A DNA stretch of 64,000 nucleotides from JABWCQ01 sp964587105. Its GTDB lineage: Bacteria; Electryoneota; RPQS01. Below are positions 26,838 through 35,387 of this stretch, piece after piece. Position numbers and translations under genes: made by a program. Location: assembly GCA_964587105.1 (NCBI GenBank), contig CAZPKG010000006.1, positions 124,001 to 188,000 on the forward strand, written 5' to 3'. The notes beneath the pieces were generated by a model. That model was not told where the DNA came from and searched no databases. It saw nothing but the letters and a program-made list of their open reading frames with translations. Position 1 is the first letter of the stretch, and every line of letters begins with the position of its first letter.

Positions 26838-27466
26838 CCGGATAGCTGCAGATAGCTCTTTTTTTCGCCGCGGTCATCATCAGGTTTCCAAAGACCAGCG
26901 GTTGACAACCGAACAATCGTGCCCTTTTTTATTGATTGAATAGGGTTGGCAACGCCAACAAACTTGATTGCAAGATGCCCGTTGTTAGAAACGTAGTAAG
27001 TTGCATTACCACGCTGATCCAACCACAAATCAAATGGCAATCTCCAAAACGTGACTGAATTCTGGAGGCGTATTACCTCCGACTCATTTGCTGTCACATA
27101 ACCATTTGTTGGGTTCACTACAAAAGGACTCGAGGTTCCTGTATACTTGAATGCTTCGGCTGCCTCTGTTGCGTTAGAAACTAAGCCAAGACTCTCAAGT
27201 AGCGCCAGCAACTCGGCAGATCCGCACATTCCCGTGTGTTTCCTATTTGAAACTACTGCATCTTCAACATGGTGCGGGTTCCTATCATTCTTTCTATGTG
27301 CATACTCAAGAGAATAGCACTTAAGCAGTTCGAATCCGTCGCTTTCTTCCCAAAAAGGAAAATCTTCCTGCTGGAGTCGAAGCGATTCGCCGTCTCTTGT
27401 GAGGGCACCTATACAGAGCTTAGAACCTGCTTTGGTTTTGCCAACAATTATTACTTCCTTCTTCAT
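26825..27466 (-). CDS. Possible dual-OB-fold protein partnered with DUF488
   Basis: 213 residues from ATG 27466, chosen because GAGGAGAT lies just upstream; a longer frame to 27541 would run into the preceding gene. The start (KKEVIIVGKTKAGSKLCIGA) and the end (IVRLSTAGLWKPDDD, YLQLSGWF) look like two beta-barrel halves of the dual-OB proteins I recall as neighbours of DUF488 genes; nucleic-acid binding is therefore plausible. Membership is from memory and the middle region (residues 60-160) is not recognised. AT-rich like the two DUF488 genes after it. Confidence 0.6.
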   Translation of the reverse strand: MKKEVIIVGKTKAGSKLCIGALTRDGESLRLQQEDFPFWEESDGFELLKCYSLEYAHRKNDRNPHHVEDAVVSNRKHTGMCGSAELLALLESLGLVSNATEAAEAFKYTGTSSPFVVNPTNGYVTANESEVIRLQNSVTFWRLPFDLWLDQRGNATYYVSNNGHLAIKFVGVANPIQSIKKGTIVRLSTAGLWKPDDDRGEKKSYLQLSGWFQ

Positions 27467-27468
27467 CT

Positions 27469-28068
27469 CTATCTCCTCACCACCGGGTTCTTCTCCCGCG
27501 CCGTCCCCAGCCACGCCAACACAACGCCGCCGACCGCCCACCGGATCGCGCTATCGACGATATTCACCAGCGCATAACCGCTCGTGAAGCTCCACCAAAT
27601 CCACTGCTCAAGCTGAACAAGCGCGATGCCCACCGATCCCGCAATCGTGACAAACAGAACCTTCCCCACAAACGTCAGATTCGGCGCCGCCGCAAGCAGC
27701 CACAACATCAGGAACGACATTAGAACCAACACGGCGAAATCCAAAATCATCGGCATCGCCATACCGTCCTTGCCTTCGCGATGGAACGACATAAAAATGT
27801 TCGGCCCCTTCGCGCCTTTGTCCCAAGCTTCGTTCATGCGGCTCTCTTGCTCTTCAGCCGTTATCCCCTCGTCCAGCATTCCCGCCATCGGCGCAACATA
27901 AATTCCTGAGACCGGCGCCTCTTTCATCAAGACTTCGGCCACCAAATCTTCGTCGCGAAACGTGTTCATCGTCGCCTCGTGCCACGGCAACATCATATGC
28001 GAAATCGCGCCCCACATAAACATCGCCACACCCGCCAGAACTCCTGCCAGAATAAACCGCGCGCTCAT
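27469..28068 (-). CDS. Inner membrane protein of unknown function
   Basis: 199 residues, four predicted membrane helices: FILAGVLAGVAMFMWGAISH at the start, then after a hydrophilic loop ILDFAVLVLMSFLMLWLLAA, VLFVTIAGSVGIALVQL and ALVNIVDSAIRWAVGGVVLA. The loop carries HMMLPWHEATMNTFRDEDLV and SFHREGKDGM, with histidines and acidic residues. No family recognised. Stop is 2 bases from the start of the dual-OB-like gene. Confidence 0.7.
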   Translation of the reverse strand: MSARFILAGVLAGVAMFMWGAISHMMLPWHEATMNTFRDEDLVAEVLMKEAPVSGIYVAPMAGMLDEGITAEEQESRMNEAWDKGAKGPNIFMSFHREGKDGMAMPMILDFAVLVLMSFLMLWLLAAAPNLTFVGKVLFVTIAGSVGIALVQLEQWIWWSFTSGYALVNIVDSAIRWAVGGVVLAWLGTAREKNPVVRR

Positions 28069-28095
28069 GCTGACCTCCGAGGAAAAGTTGTGAAC

Positions 28096-28620
28096 CTACC
28101 AACCGTTGCGTTTGCGCATTGCCGAAATCTGCGCGACATGGTGCTTGCAATGCCAGGCGGCGTAAGCAAGCTGTCGGTCGAGCACCGTCTCGCCGTTCTC
28201 GTTGTGTATAAACGTGCGCGCGAAATCCGCGTGTTTCATCGCCGACATAATCGCATCCCACCGCCGATGCAAACCGTCCAACATACTGAGCGTCGCTTCG
28301 ACCTCAATCGCGATGTCCGGCGTCTTGATCCAATCGTCTTCTTCAAATCCGACGATAAGCGCCTTCTCTTCGGTCACGGTCGCTTTCGTGCGGCAATAGA
28401 AGTGAATATTCGCGTCACCCAAATGATGCACAATCTGCCGCACCGTCCAACCGCCCTCACGATGCGGTGAATCAAGCTGGCTTTCGTTTAGACCTTTGAC
28501 CGCCGTCCGCAATTCCGCCGGATGATTGCGAAACACCAGCAACCGCTCAGCACACTGCTCCGCGCTCTCCATTCCAGCATAAAGAAACTCGCCGATAGGA
28601 TATCTCAACGCCTCACTCAT
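28096..28620 (-). CDS. YfiT/BstA-like DinB-fold protein, copy 1
   Basis: 174 residues from ATG 28620 (a TTG extension is unlikely). Resembles YfiT-type metal-dependent enzymes: ALRYPIGEF, SQLDSPHREGGWTVRQIVHH, and the C-terminal YAAWHCKHHVAQISAMRKR with the histidine pair; HHLGDAN supplies the first ligand. Some relatives transfer bacillithiol. Unlike copy 2, the substrate-facing region WIKTPDIAIEVEATLSMLDG is divergent. Its gene is 36 bases after copy 2. Confidence 0.85.
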   Translation of the reverse strand: MSEALRYPIGEFLYAGMESAEQCAERLLVFRNHPAELRTAVKGLNESQLDSPHREGGWTVRQIVHHLGDANIHFYCRTKATVTEEKALIVGFEEDDWIKTPDIAIEVEATLSMLDGLHRRWDAIMSAMKHADFARTFIHNENGETVLDRQLAYAAWHCKHHVAQISAMRKRNGW

Positions 28621-28639
28621 ACACGCCAACTTCTCTTTT

Positions 28640-28654
28640 CTATTTCCTATTTTG
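28640..28654. repeat. Family G heptad tract, short copy
   Basis: CTATTTCCTATTTTG between two YfiT-like genes, right after the stop codon of the 28657-29190 gene on the minus strand. Confidence 0.4.
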
Positions 28655-28656
28655 CT

Positions 28657-29190
28657 CTACCACCCCATGCGTTCGCGCAATTTCGTGATGTGCGCGATAT
28701 GGTGTAATCCGTGCCATGAATACAAACCAAGCAGCCACTTCACGTCCAACTCTTGTCCGGGCCGCTCGGGATGTGTAATCTTGCGGTCATATTGCTCCGG
28801 TGTAATTATTTCAAGCAGAAGCGTCCACTTATCGTGAATCGCTTCCAGCAGCTTTATCGAAACCTCCGGCTCCAAAAATCCATCCGGCGTGTTGACCCAG
28901 TTGGTTTGATTGTAGGGTCGAATCTCGTAATTGTCCTCGGTCAAAGCGAACTTTGTGCGCGTGTAAGCATTCAAATGCGAATCGGCGATGTGGTGCACAA
29001 GCTGCCGCACGGTCCATGCGCCTTCACGGTACGGCGTATCAAGCTGCTCCTTGTTTAGCCCCGCAATAGCCGCGCGCAATTTCGCCGGTTGCCCACGCAA
29101 AACCGCGATGCGCTCCGCGCGCTCGTCAGCCGTCGCCGGCCGCTTGCCGTCATACTTCCCAATCGGATACTTCAGCGCTTCAATGTCCAT
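28657..29190 (-). CDS. YfiT/BstA-like DinB-fold protein, copy 2
   Basis: 177 residues. Close to the family pattern: ALKYPIGKYDG, QLDTPYREGAWTVRQLVHH, ADSHLNAYTRTKFALTED and LYSWHGLHHIAHITKLRERM. Three histidines (VHH, WHG, HH) form the expected metal site. Paralogue of 28096-28620; with the two DinB genes at 23.6-24.6 kb this makes four such proteins in about 5.6 kb. Confidence 0.88.
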   Translation of the reverse strand: MDIEALKYPIGKYDGKRPATADERAERIAVLRGQPAKLRAAIAGLNKEQLDTPYREGAWTVRQLVHHIADSHLNAYTRTKFALTEDNYEIRPYNQTNWVNTPDGFLEPEVSIKLLEAIHDKWTLLLEIITPEQYDRKITHPERPGQELDVKWLLGLYSWHGLHHIAHITKLRERMGW

Positions 29191-29193
29191 AAA

Positions 29194-29358
29194 CTACTTT
29201 TTCTTCTTTCTTTCAGCAATCTGTTTTGCCAACAACTCAGACAATTCTCTGCACGTACAATGCTTCGCGTGCTCTTCGTGCCAATCTAATCTCTGATCTA
29301 ACGTCGGATTCTTCGGCATCTTGTGCGCCAGATGCCACTCTTTGTTAATCTTTCCCAT
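29194..29358 (-). CDS. Small Cys/His-containing protein, 54 residues
   Basis: Begins MGKINKEWHLAHKMPKNPTL, continues with DWHEEHAKHCTCRELSELLA and ends in a KKKK tail. Two cysteines and five histidines could bind a metal. I recall short conserved proteins of this pattern in many bacteria, role unknown. The frame is intact (165 bases) and lies 3 bases before the YfiT-like copy 2. No export signal. Confidence 0.7.
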   Translation of the reverse strand: MGKINKEWHLAHKMPKNPTLDQRLDWHEEHAKHCTCRELSELLAKQIAERKKKK

Positions 29359-29400
29359 AAACGTAACCTATTTGAACATAAATAAAACGCGCCTGTCAGC

Positions 29401-30402
29401 TCAACTCGCGCTTAACAAGCGCCCCAACCATTTTAGACTCTCGTCATAGCGCCACTGCACGTTCATGTGACCGCCTTCAAATTCTTCGTGCGTGTGCGGT
29501 ACCTCGGCTTCGGTCAATCGGGTCGAGAGAATCCGCGCACCCCACTGCAGGTGAAACTCGTCGTTGATCCCGCAATCAATGTACAGACCCTTGAGCTTCT
29601 TCAGGTTTTCGATGATGCGATCATCGCTCGCCATCCGCACAGGATCGTGCACCAACCACCGTTGCCACACGTCTTCGCGAATTTCGCCTGTCTGCAAATC
29701 AAACGGATAATCAAACCCGTACGGCGAATCCGGATTCGGCGAATAGCACGCCGACATCGCAGTGATATTCACGGCTTCGTTCGACACGCGCTTGCGCTGA
29801 TTGCCGTAAAGTGCAATCATCTCTTTCGGCGATGCGTGCTTGCGCAATTCTTTCAGTGCGTTCGGAAACTCAGGCATATAGCCGTAATCGAAATAGCAAT
29901 CGCCCGAATGCATGATGCACCAGCCAAACAAATCAGGATGCCTCGCCGCCAACACAAACGCGCCATATCCACCCGATGATTTTCCAATCACAACCGTTTG
30001 ATCTGCCGTCATCCCCGCGCGATATTCGCGTTTCATCCACGGCAGAAGTTCACCGCAGACAAAATCTTCATAGTCCCCCGTTGCCGATGAATTGATATAC
30101 TGCGCGCCGCCCAACCGCGTGAAACAATCCGGCATCATCACCACGCACGGCGGAATGACCTTCTCGTTGATTAGCCGCTCGATCCGCACAGGCAGCGGCT
30201 CCAACCACGCGCTCCAATTCAAATGCGTCAGGCTGCTGCCCGTAAACCCCGACAGCACGACCAACAGCGGATACTCGCGCGATTTCAAAGACCCTTCGGG
30301 CAAGTAAACCGGAGTCTCGCGCACAAAGTCATCTCCCAGCGGATTGCCTTCAAGACACCGCGAGCGATATTCTTCAATGATAACCTGTCCGCGAATTCTC
30401 AT
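29401..30402 (-). CDS. Alpha/beta-hydrolase, esterase D/enterochelin-esterase type
   Basis: 333 residues. Seen: LLVVLSGFTGSSLTHLNW, the nucleophile elbow G-K-S142-S-G in VVIGKSSGGYGAFVLAARHP, a candidate acid in DCGINDEFHLQWG and the histidine in EEFEGGHMNVQWRY. Members hydrolyse carboxylic esters; substrate not predictable. No signal peptide, so cytoplasmic. Downstream of a surface-protein gene, separated from it by a family B element. Confidence 0.88.
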   Translation of the reverse strand: MRIRGQVIIEEYRSRCLEGNPLGDDFVRETPVYLPEGSLKSREYPLLVVLSGFTGSSLTHLNWSAWLEPLPVRIERLINEKVIPPCVVMMPDCFTRLGGAQYINSSATGDYEDFVCGELLPWMKREYRAGMTADQTVVIGKSSGGYGAFVLAARHPDLFGWCIMHSGDCYFDYGYMPEFPNALKELRKHASPKEMIALYGNQRKRVSNEAVNITAMSACYSPNPDSPYGFDYPFDLQTGEIREDVWQRWLVHDPVRMASDDRIIENLKKLKGLYIDCGINDEFHLQWGARILSTRLTEAEVPHTHEEFEGGHMNVQWRYDESLKWLGRLLSAS

Positions 30403-30410
30403 TTGATTCA

Positions 30411-30450
30411 GGTCTCCCCCCGCGCGCGGGGGGATAAAGGGGGGTCTGCG
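30411..30450. repeat. Family B palindromic repeat, abutting a stop codon
   Basis: GGTCTCCCCCCGCGCGCGGG followed by GGGATAAAGGGGGGTCTGCG. Ends one base before the TAA (30454-30452) of the minus-strand surface-protein gene. Nearly the same as 33232-33270. Confidence 0.85.
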
Positions 30451-30451
30451 G

Positions 30452-32224
30452 TTACTTCATCAACACCAATTTCGTCACCGTTGAAGCATCCCCCGCATTC
30501 AATACGGCGAAATAAACTCCGCTCGGTTGATTGTTTGCGCTCCAATTGACAATATGCTCACCCGCATCACGCACACCATCCGCAAGCACAGCCACCTCGC
30601 GCCCCGTCACGTCAAACAATGTCAGCGTCACATCACTGCTCTTCGCCAGCGAATAGCTCAATCGAAATTCCGCGTTCCCCGGATTCGGATAAACCAAAAG
30701 CGAAATCTCCTGCGGCAACGTCACGCGCGGTGAAACATCTGTCCCTGTGCTTCCTCGTACTACCAGCTCAAGAAACTCGCCGTGATCGTTGAACACGCGG
30801 ATGGCATTCGGAAAATCCCCGTCCACCACCGGAGTAAACGTCACCGTCACCGTCATCGAATCTCCCGGTTGCAAGAGAACGTCCTGCGTACAGCAGGTGG
30901 TTGTGTACGGCCCAATGTCAAACCAATCGCGCACCGACGTGTCTTCGTTGCCTAAATTTTTCAACACGACGTCATGCGAAACCGATTGTCCGACCGGAGC
31001 AAAAAACTCGAGCGTGTCTTCCGAAAACACCAGCGCCGCATCAGCCGTATCTGGATAGGCCAAATGCGAGCGCCACACTCCACCGCGAAAATCGGCGAAG
31101 TAGCCCGTTGCAAGCACGTTGATGTATCCGCCACTCTCGCGCGAGTAGCCAAGCTCGGTTATCTCGGCCTCCACTTCAAGCTCAAGCTCCCAGTTCGCGC
31201 CGCCGTCCGTCGTTCGCCACACCCGCCCAACCGCGTCGTCGACAATTCCGCCCGCGACATAACCCAACGTATCATTCAGCATCAGCGCCGCACGTAACGG
31301 AACATTCGTCTGCAGTGTGCGCTCCGACCACGACTGCCCAAAATCCGTCGTAAACCGCACCCAACCCGTCGGCGGATCTTCCAGCGCTCCGCAGATTATC
31401 GCGTGCGCACTGTTCGGTGCGAACGAAATGTCCGTATCTCCGAGCGGATCCGAAGCCGGCATCGTTTGCCATGAAAATCCGCGGTCAAGCGTGAGCCACT
31501 GGTGCGAACCAACCGCATAGGTAAAATTGCCGACGGTCGCGTGCTCTTTCACCCACGTTCCGGTGAAATGCTCGGACAGCGTGTCCCAATGCGTTGACGT
31601 CAGCATCGAATCGTTGCGATAGATTCTTGCGTCAAGGCCGGACAAGGCAACCGCGATATTTGAATCCGGCGCAATCACGCTCGTCAGCCAATGATTGGTG
31701 AGCAGAATCGTGTCGGGCCAGACCACATGCAAATTTCCAAATCCGCGCACGAGCCTGAGTACACCGCGATTTGTCTCAGCATCAAACACCGTGACGTAAA
31801 TACTGTCGTGACTCTGTTCAGGACGAAGTACCGGGCGCCACGTAATATCCGAAATAAAATAGGGCGAGCGTAAGGATTCGAAAGAAGGCGAGAAGATCGG
31901 CGCGGGTTGTGGATCCATATTGGTCCACGAACGGCCGCCGTCTATCGAGCGGAAAATTGTATGCAGAGTAGCAATGAACACGCGCCCTTGATTTGCTTTG
32001 CAAATCCCCACCGGCACGGCGCCGTATTGGTCAGGGCTGCTCACTTGCGCGTCGTAGAGCGTTTGCACATAGACCCAGTTCTCATCAAGCGCACGCGAGT
32101 TCTCGCGCGGCACGTGAAACTCCGGCATGACGTCGGGCTTAGTCGGCAGCATCTGCGGTCCGCGAGCGAATATTTCGCAAGCGCACAGCAACATCGCAAT
32201 CCATGTGCAGACGGCAAGCCGCAT
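30452..32224 (-). CDS. Secreted BNR-like protein with ASH module and Por-type sorting domain
   Basis: 590 residues. Signal peptide MRLAVCTWIAMLLCACEIFA, then Asp-box blades (FRSIDGGRSWTNMDP, VRFTTDFGQSWSER, VWRTTDGGANWELE), an ASH/choice-of-anchor-D-like module (DVVLKNLGNEDTSVRDWFDI, MTVTVTFTPVVDGDFP) and a sorting domain: VYPNPGNAEFRLSYSLA, DVTGREVAVLAD, PSGVYFAVLN and KLVLMK. The usual FNP is GNA here. GAGGAG precedes the ATG by 8 bases. Export by a type IX-like system is inferred. Confidence 0.88.
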   Translation of the reverse strand: MRLAVCTWIAMLLCACEIFARGPQMLPTKPDVMPEFHVPRENSRALDENWVYVQTLYDAQVSSPDQYGAVPVGICKANQGRVFIATLHTIFRSIDGGRSWTNMDPQPAPIFSPSFESLRSPYFISDITWRPVLRPEQSHDSIYVTVFDAETNRGVLRLVRGFGNLHVVWPDTILLTNHWLTSVIAPDSNIAVALSGLDARIYRNDSMLTSTHWDTLSEHFTGTWVKEHATVGNFTYAVGSHQWLTLDRGFSWQTMPASDPLGDTDISFAPNSAHAIICGALEDPPTGWVRFTTDFGQSWSERTLQTNVPLRAALMLNDTLGYVAGGIVDDAVGRVWRTTDGGANWELELEVEAEITELGYSRESGGYINVLATGYFADFRGGVWRSHLAYPDTADAALVFSEDTLEFFAPVGQSVSHDVVLKNLGNEDTSVRDWFDIGPYTTTCCTQDVLLQPGDSMTVTVTFTPVVDGDFPNAIRVFNDHGEFLELVVRGSTGTDVSPRVTLPQEISLLVYPNPGNAEFRLSYSLAKSSDVTLTLFDVTGREVAVLADGVRDAGEHIVNWSANNQPSGVYFAVLNAGDASTVTKLVLMK

Positions 32225-32237
32225 GTTCAGGCTCCTC

Positions 32238-32717
32238 TTAGAGTCTGTATCGTGGTTTGGGCGGACAGGCGCGCAGGTAAACGAAGATCGCGGCGGCCAG
32301 AAAACCTAAGTTCTCCATGATCTTGTTCCAGCCGACTTTCGTCGCCAGCGCGGCGGATGCTTCCGAATTTCCGAAACAGCCGCAATCAATGTTCAATCCG
32401 CGCAAGACTGCCTGCAAAATCAGCACGGTAAACAGCGCCATCAAAAATGCGATGACGAGCGCCGCTCCGCGTTTGAATTTGGGCAGGAAGAGACAAACAG
32501 CCGCGACCGCTTCCAAAGCGGGCAGGAACATCGCGGTCAGATAGACATAATCCATCCCCACAATCGGCAGGCTGACTTTGTAGTTTGTAATCGACCGTGC
32601 GAAGGCCGCCGGGTCGAGCAATTTGGGCCAAGCGGCATACAAAAAGAGTCCCGCCAAAAGCAGGCGAAAGGTCCAATCGAGGCCGGTAAATATCTGCTGG
32701 CGCAGGCTTCTGTTCAT
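32238..32717 (-). CDS. MauE/DoxX-type membrane protein
   Basis: 159 residues with four membrane helices: LLLAGLFLYAAWPKLLDPAA, YLTAMFLPALEAVAAVCLFL, LVIAFLMALFTVLILQAVLR and IMENLGFLAAAIFVYL. The CGCFG motif after helix 3 (IDCGCFGNSEA) is typical of MauE-like proteins that pass reducing power to periplasmic thioredoxins. Its gene is 13 bases before the surface-protein gene, so it may support disulfide chemistry of exported proteins (inference). Confidence 0.88.
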   Translation of the reverse strand: MNRSLRQQIFTGLDWTFRLLLAGLFLYAAWPKLLDPAAFARSITNYKVSLPIVGMDYVYLTAMFLPALEAVAAVCLFLPKFKRGAALVIAFLMALFTVLILQAVLRGLNIDCGCFGNSEASAALATKVGWNKIMENLGFLAAAIFVYLRACPPKPRYRL

Positions 32718-32915
32718 AGCTTTTTAGTATAATGTAATATTTTCACAAAGTCAAGCGAAAGTACCTCTATTTTCAAGGATTTACGAGCAATTTTAGGCGC
32801 GTTTTTAACCCCAATTCCTCTCCTCCATTTCCCCCTCCGCCAAACCCCCGCCTTGACATTCGCCCCCAACCAAACTACCTTGTTAGAACGCCCCAAAACC
32901 GCTTCCGGTTCACCC

Positions 32916-35387
32916 ATGATATTCCGTCGTTACATATCTCTTTTGATATTCCTTCTGCATTCCCCCCTGCTCGCGGGGGGGCAAGGGGGGGTGTTCTGGA
33001 TCGCAAACGAAGGCCAATGGCAAGGCGACTTCCAATTCAAATGCGAGGTCGGCTCCACAATCTACTACGTCACCCCCCAAGGCATGACCATAGACCTACG
33101 TTCCTATGTAGGGGCGGATGGCAATCCGCCCGCGCCGGGCAACTTCGACCCTTTCGCCGAGCGGGGATTTAGCGAAGCGGTTCCCCGCCGGAAACCGCAG
33201 GTCCGCGGCCACGTCATTCAAATTCATTACTGGTCTCCCCCCGCGAGCGGGGGGATAAAGGGGGGTCTGCCTGCTATCGGCCAAAACAAACCCCCACACT
33301 ATTCCAACTACTTCTTAGGCCGCGACTCCACAAAATGGCGCAGCAGAGTTGGCCATTATGAGAATGTCATCGTCCCCGAAGTTTGGCCCGGCATTGATAT
33401 AGAATACCGCGCCGACCAACAAGGTGTCGAAACCATCTACCACGTCAAACCCGGAGCCAACCCCGCTCAAATCCAAATGGAGTATCTCGGCCTCGATGCG
33501 CCATTGCGAGTTGATGCACAAGGCAATCTAATTCTTTCAACATCACTTGGTGATGTGAAAGAGAAAGCGCCGTTTGCGTTTCAGCAAGATGCAAGAGTGC
33601 AAAAGCGAGTGGATGCGGGTTTTCAAGTGATTGACGCGACACAAGTGGGGTATGATGTGGGTGCGTTTGACACAGGGAAGGAATTGGTGGTGGATCCGCT
33701 GATTTACAGTACTTTTTTTACAACCGGTCCCGTTGACGGTGTTCGCGACATAGCGATCGACGTTTTGGGAAACAAGATCATCACTGGACGAACAAGTAAC
33801 CCGGAGTTTCCTATTACACCCGGAGCGTACTGGCAGGATGCACCAAGCGAATTCGGGAATGCATTCCTGTCAAAGTTAAACCATCGTGTAGATAGTCTGC
33901 TTTACTCGACATATTTTCCAATTGGATCAAACTCGAAACTCCTTGCGGCAGAAGACGGATCGGCTTGGTGCATCGGATGGAATTACTGGGAGGACTTTCC
34001 ACTAACAGGCAATGCTGTTGATTCTATAAGTGAGGATTTGGAACTTGCGATTGTCCACATATCCTCGACGGGAGATAGCCTACTCTTTGCATCCTTTTGG
34101 GGTGGAAATAACCAAGATTACGTGTCCAGCGTAGAATTTGACCGAAATGGGTTGATCTATGTGTCTGGCACTACAAGGTCCACTGATTTGTATACATCAG
34201 AAGATGCCCTTAGCAGAACACTTCCAGAGGGTAGGAACGCGATGTTGTTCATTATTGACCCAACTGACTATTCGATTCGCTACTCCACATATTTCCCGAC
34301 GACGATCACGCCTGCAAATACGCATGGGGGGGCTATCAGCCTTCTGGAACCCGGCCGGTTCTGGTGGTGCGGCGGAACTCAGACAGGGGGATTACCTATA
34401 ACACCAGATGCGTTTCAACCGGAATTTATTGACACATCGGGCTGGGAAAGAACAGCACCGTTTTTTTGTTTGTTAAACGTCTTCACGTCCGAAATTGAGT
34501 ACTGCTCGTACTGGGGAAACATGGAAGGTGAATGGGGGGATGAAATACTCAATGTGCTTGCAATTGACTCTGATCGAGTCCTGATAAATGGCTCTACTCG
34601 TCTTCCTGATTATTCGCTTCCGCCCGGCGGTTTTCAGCAATTCCATGCAGCCGACCAAAGAAATACCTTTATTGTGAGGTTTAGCCGTGCCAATCAAATC
34701 GAAGCAGGTACATTTCTTGGTGCACAAGGTGCAATAGAGTTGGGAATCAGTTTACTACTTGAAGACTCATCTGTCGTCCTAGCCGGAACCACCGAAGCAG
34801 CAGATTTCCCGCTGACTCCAGATGCAGATGATTCAACCCACGGCGGAGGAGAATTTATTCCGTCCGATATTGCAATTGCCCGCCTGAGCCCGGACCTTTC
34901 TACACTTCGTTACGGTTCCTATCTGGGTGGCAGCCAAATGGAAACGGCACTGGATATCGCATTGGAAAACAACACGGTATGGGTTGTCGGAGAAACGGAG
35001 TCATGGGACTTCACTACGACTCCAGATGCAATGTATCCGACATTCGACGCGGTTGAACTTGGATTTGTGTCCGGATTTGAATTCTTGCCAAGTGAAACGC
35101 ACCAACCGAACTCATCAGCAGTTGTACAAGCTCCAAGCATGTCCGCCTACCCCAACCCCTTCAACCCCACAACAACTCTCGAATTCACATTGCCCTCAAC
35201 ATCGAACGTCGAGCTAACAGTGCACGACATCTTAGGCCGCGAAGTCACGCACGAAAATCTTGGCCGACTCACCGCAGGTCAACATGTCATTCACATCAAC
35301 GGTTCCGAGTGGTCGTCAGGAATCTACTTCGCCACTCTCAAACCCCCCGCACGATCTCAAACAACAAAACTCCTGTTGTTAAGATAA
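32916..35387 (+). CDS. SBBP-type surface protein with Por-type sorting domain and four in-frame repeat elements
   Basis: 823 residues from ATG 32916, taken because MIFRRYISLLIFLLHSPLLA is a signal peptide; no ribosome site is seen. After FWIANEGQWQGDFQFKCE comes the domain usual before SBBP propellers, then blades such as LIYSTFFTTGPVDGVRDIAI, LLYSTYFPIGSNSKLLA and LRYGSYLGGSQMETALDIAL. The sorting domain ends the protein: AYPNPFNPTTTLEFTLP, DILGREVTHEN, SSGIYFATLK and KLLLLR. Four palindromic elements lie within the first 360 coding bases and stay in frame (32959, 33108, 33155, 33232), coding for SPLLAGGQGGV, VGADGNPPAPG, AERGFSEAVPRRK and SPPASGGIKGGLPA. One of few plus-strand genes here. 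Confidence 0.88.
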   Translation: MIFRRYISLLIFLLHSPLLAGGQGGVFWIANEGQWQGDFQFKCEVGSTIYYVTPQGMTIDLRSYVGADGNPPAPGNFDPFAERGFSEAVPRRKPQVRGHVIQIHYWSPPASGGIKGGLPAIGQNKPPHYSNYFLGRDSTKWRSRVGHYENVIVPEVWPGIDIEYRADQQGVETIYHVKPGANPAQIQMEYLGLDAPLRVDAQGNLILSTSLGDVKEKAPFAFQQDARVQKRVDAGFQVIDATQVGYDVGAFDTGKELVVDPLIYSTFFTTGPVDGVRDIAIDVLGNKIITGRTSNPEFPITPGAYWQDAPSEFGNAFLSKLNHRVDSLLYSTYFPIGSNSKLLAAEDGSAWCIGWNYWEDFPLTGNAVDSISEDLELAIVHISSTGDSLLFASFWGGNNQDYVSSVEFDRNGLIYVSGTTRSTDLYTSEDALSRTLPEGRNAMLFIIDPTDYSIRYSTYFPTTITPANTHGGAISLLEPGRFWWCGGTQTGGLPITPDAFQPEFIDTSGWERTAPFFCLLNVFTSEIEYCSYWGNMEGEWGDEILNVLAIDSDRVLINGSTRLPDYSLPPGGFQQFHAADQRNTFIVRFSRANQIEAGTFLGAQGAIELGISLLLEDSSVVLAGTTEAADFPLTPDADDSTHGGGEFIPSDIAIARLSPDLSTLRYGSYLGGSQMETALDIALENNTVWVVGETESWDFTTTPDAMYPTFDAVELGFVSGFEFLPSETHQPNSSAVVQAPSMSAYPNPFNPTTTLEFTLPSTSNVELTVHDILGREVTHENLGRLTAGQHVIHINGSEWSSGIYFATLKPPARSQTTKLLLLR
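32959..32991 (+). repeat. Family B element inside a signal-peptide-coding region
   Basis: ATTCCCCCCTGCTCGCGGGG followed by GGGCAAGGGGGGG. It codes for the end of the hydrophobic core and cleavage region (SPLLAGGQGG) of the 32916 protein. Nearly the same as 25387-25421. Confidence 0.85.
33108..33134 (+). repeat. Family F palindrome inside a coding region
   Basis: GTAGGGGCGGATGGCAATCC followed by GCCCGCG: stem GGGCGGAT/ATCCGCCC. Codes for VGADGNPPA in the 32916 protein. Confidence 0.6.
33155..33198 (+). repeat. Family C element inside a coding region
   Basis: CGCCGAGCGGGGATTTAGCG then AAGCGGTTCCCCGCCGGAAA. Codes for AERGFSEAVPRRK. It differs at only a few positions from the copies next to the RAYT gene. 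Confidence 0.88.
33232..33270 (+). repeat. Family B element inside a coding region
   Basis: GGTCTCCCCCCGCGAGCGGG then GGGATAAAGGGGGGTCTGC. Codes for SPPASGGIKGGLP. Only one or two changes from the intergenic copy at 30411. Confidence 0.88.
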
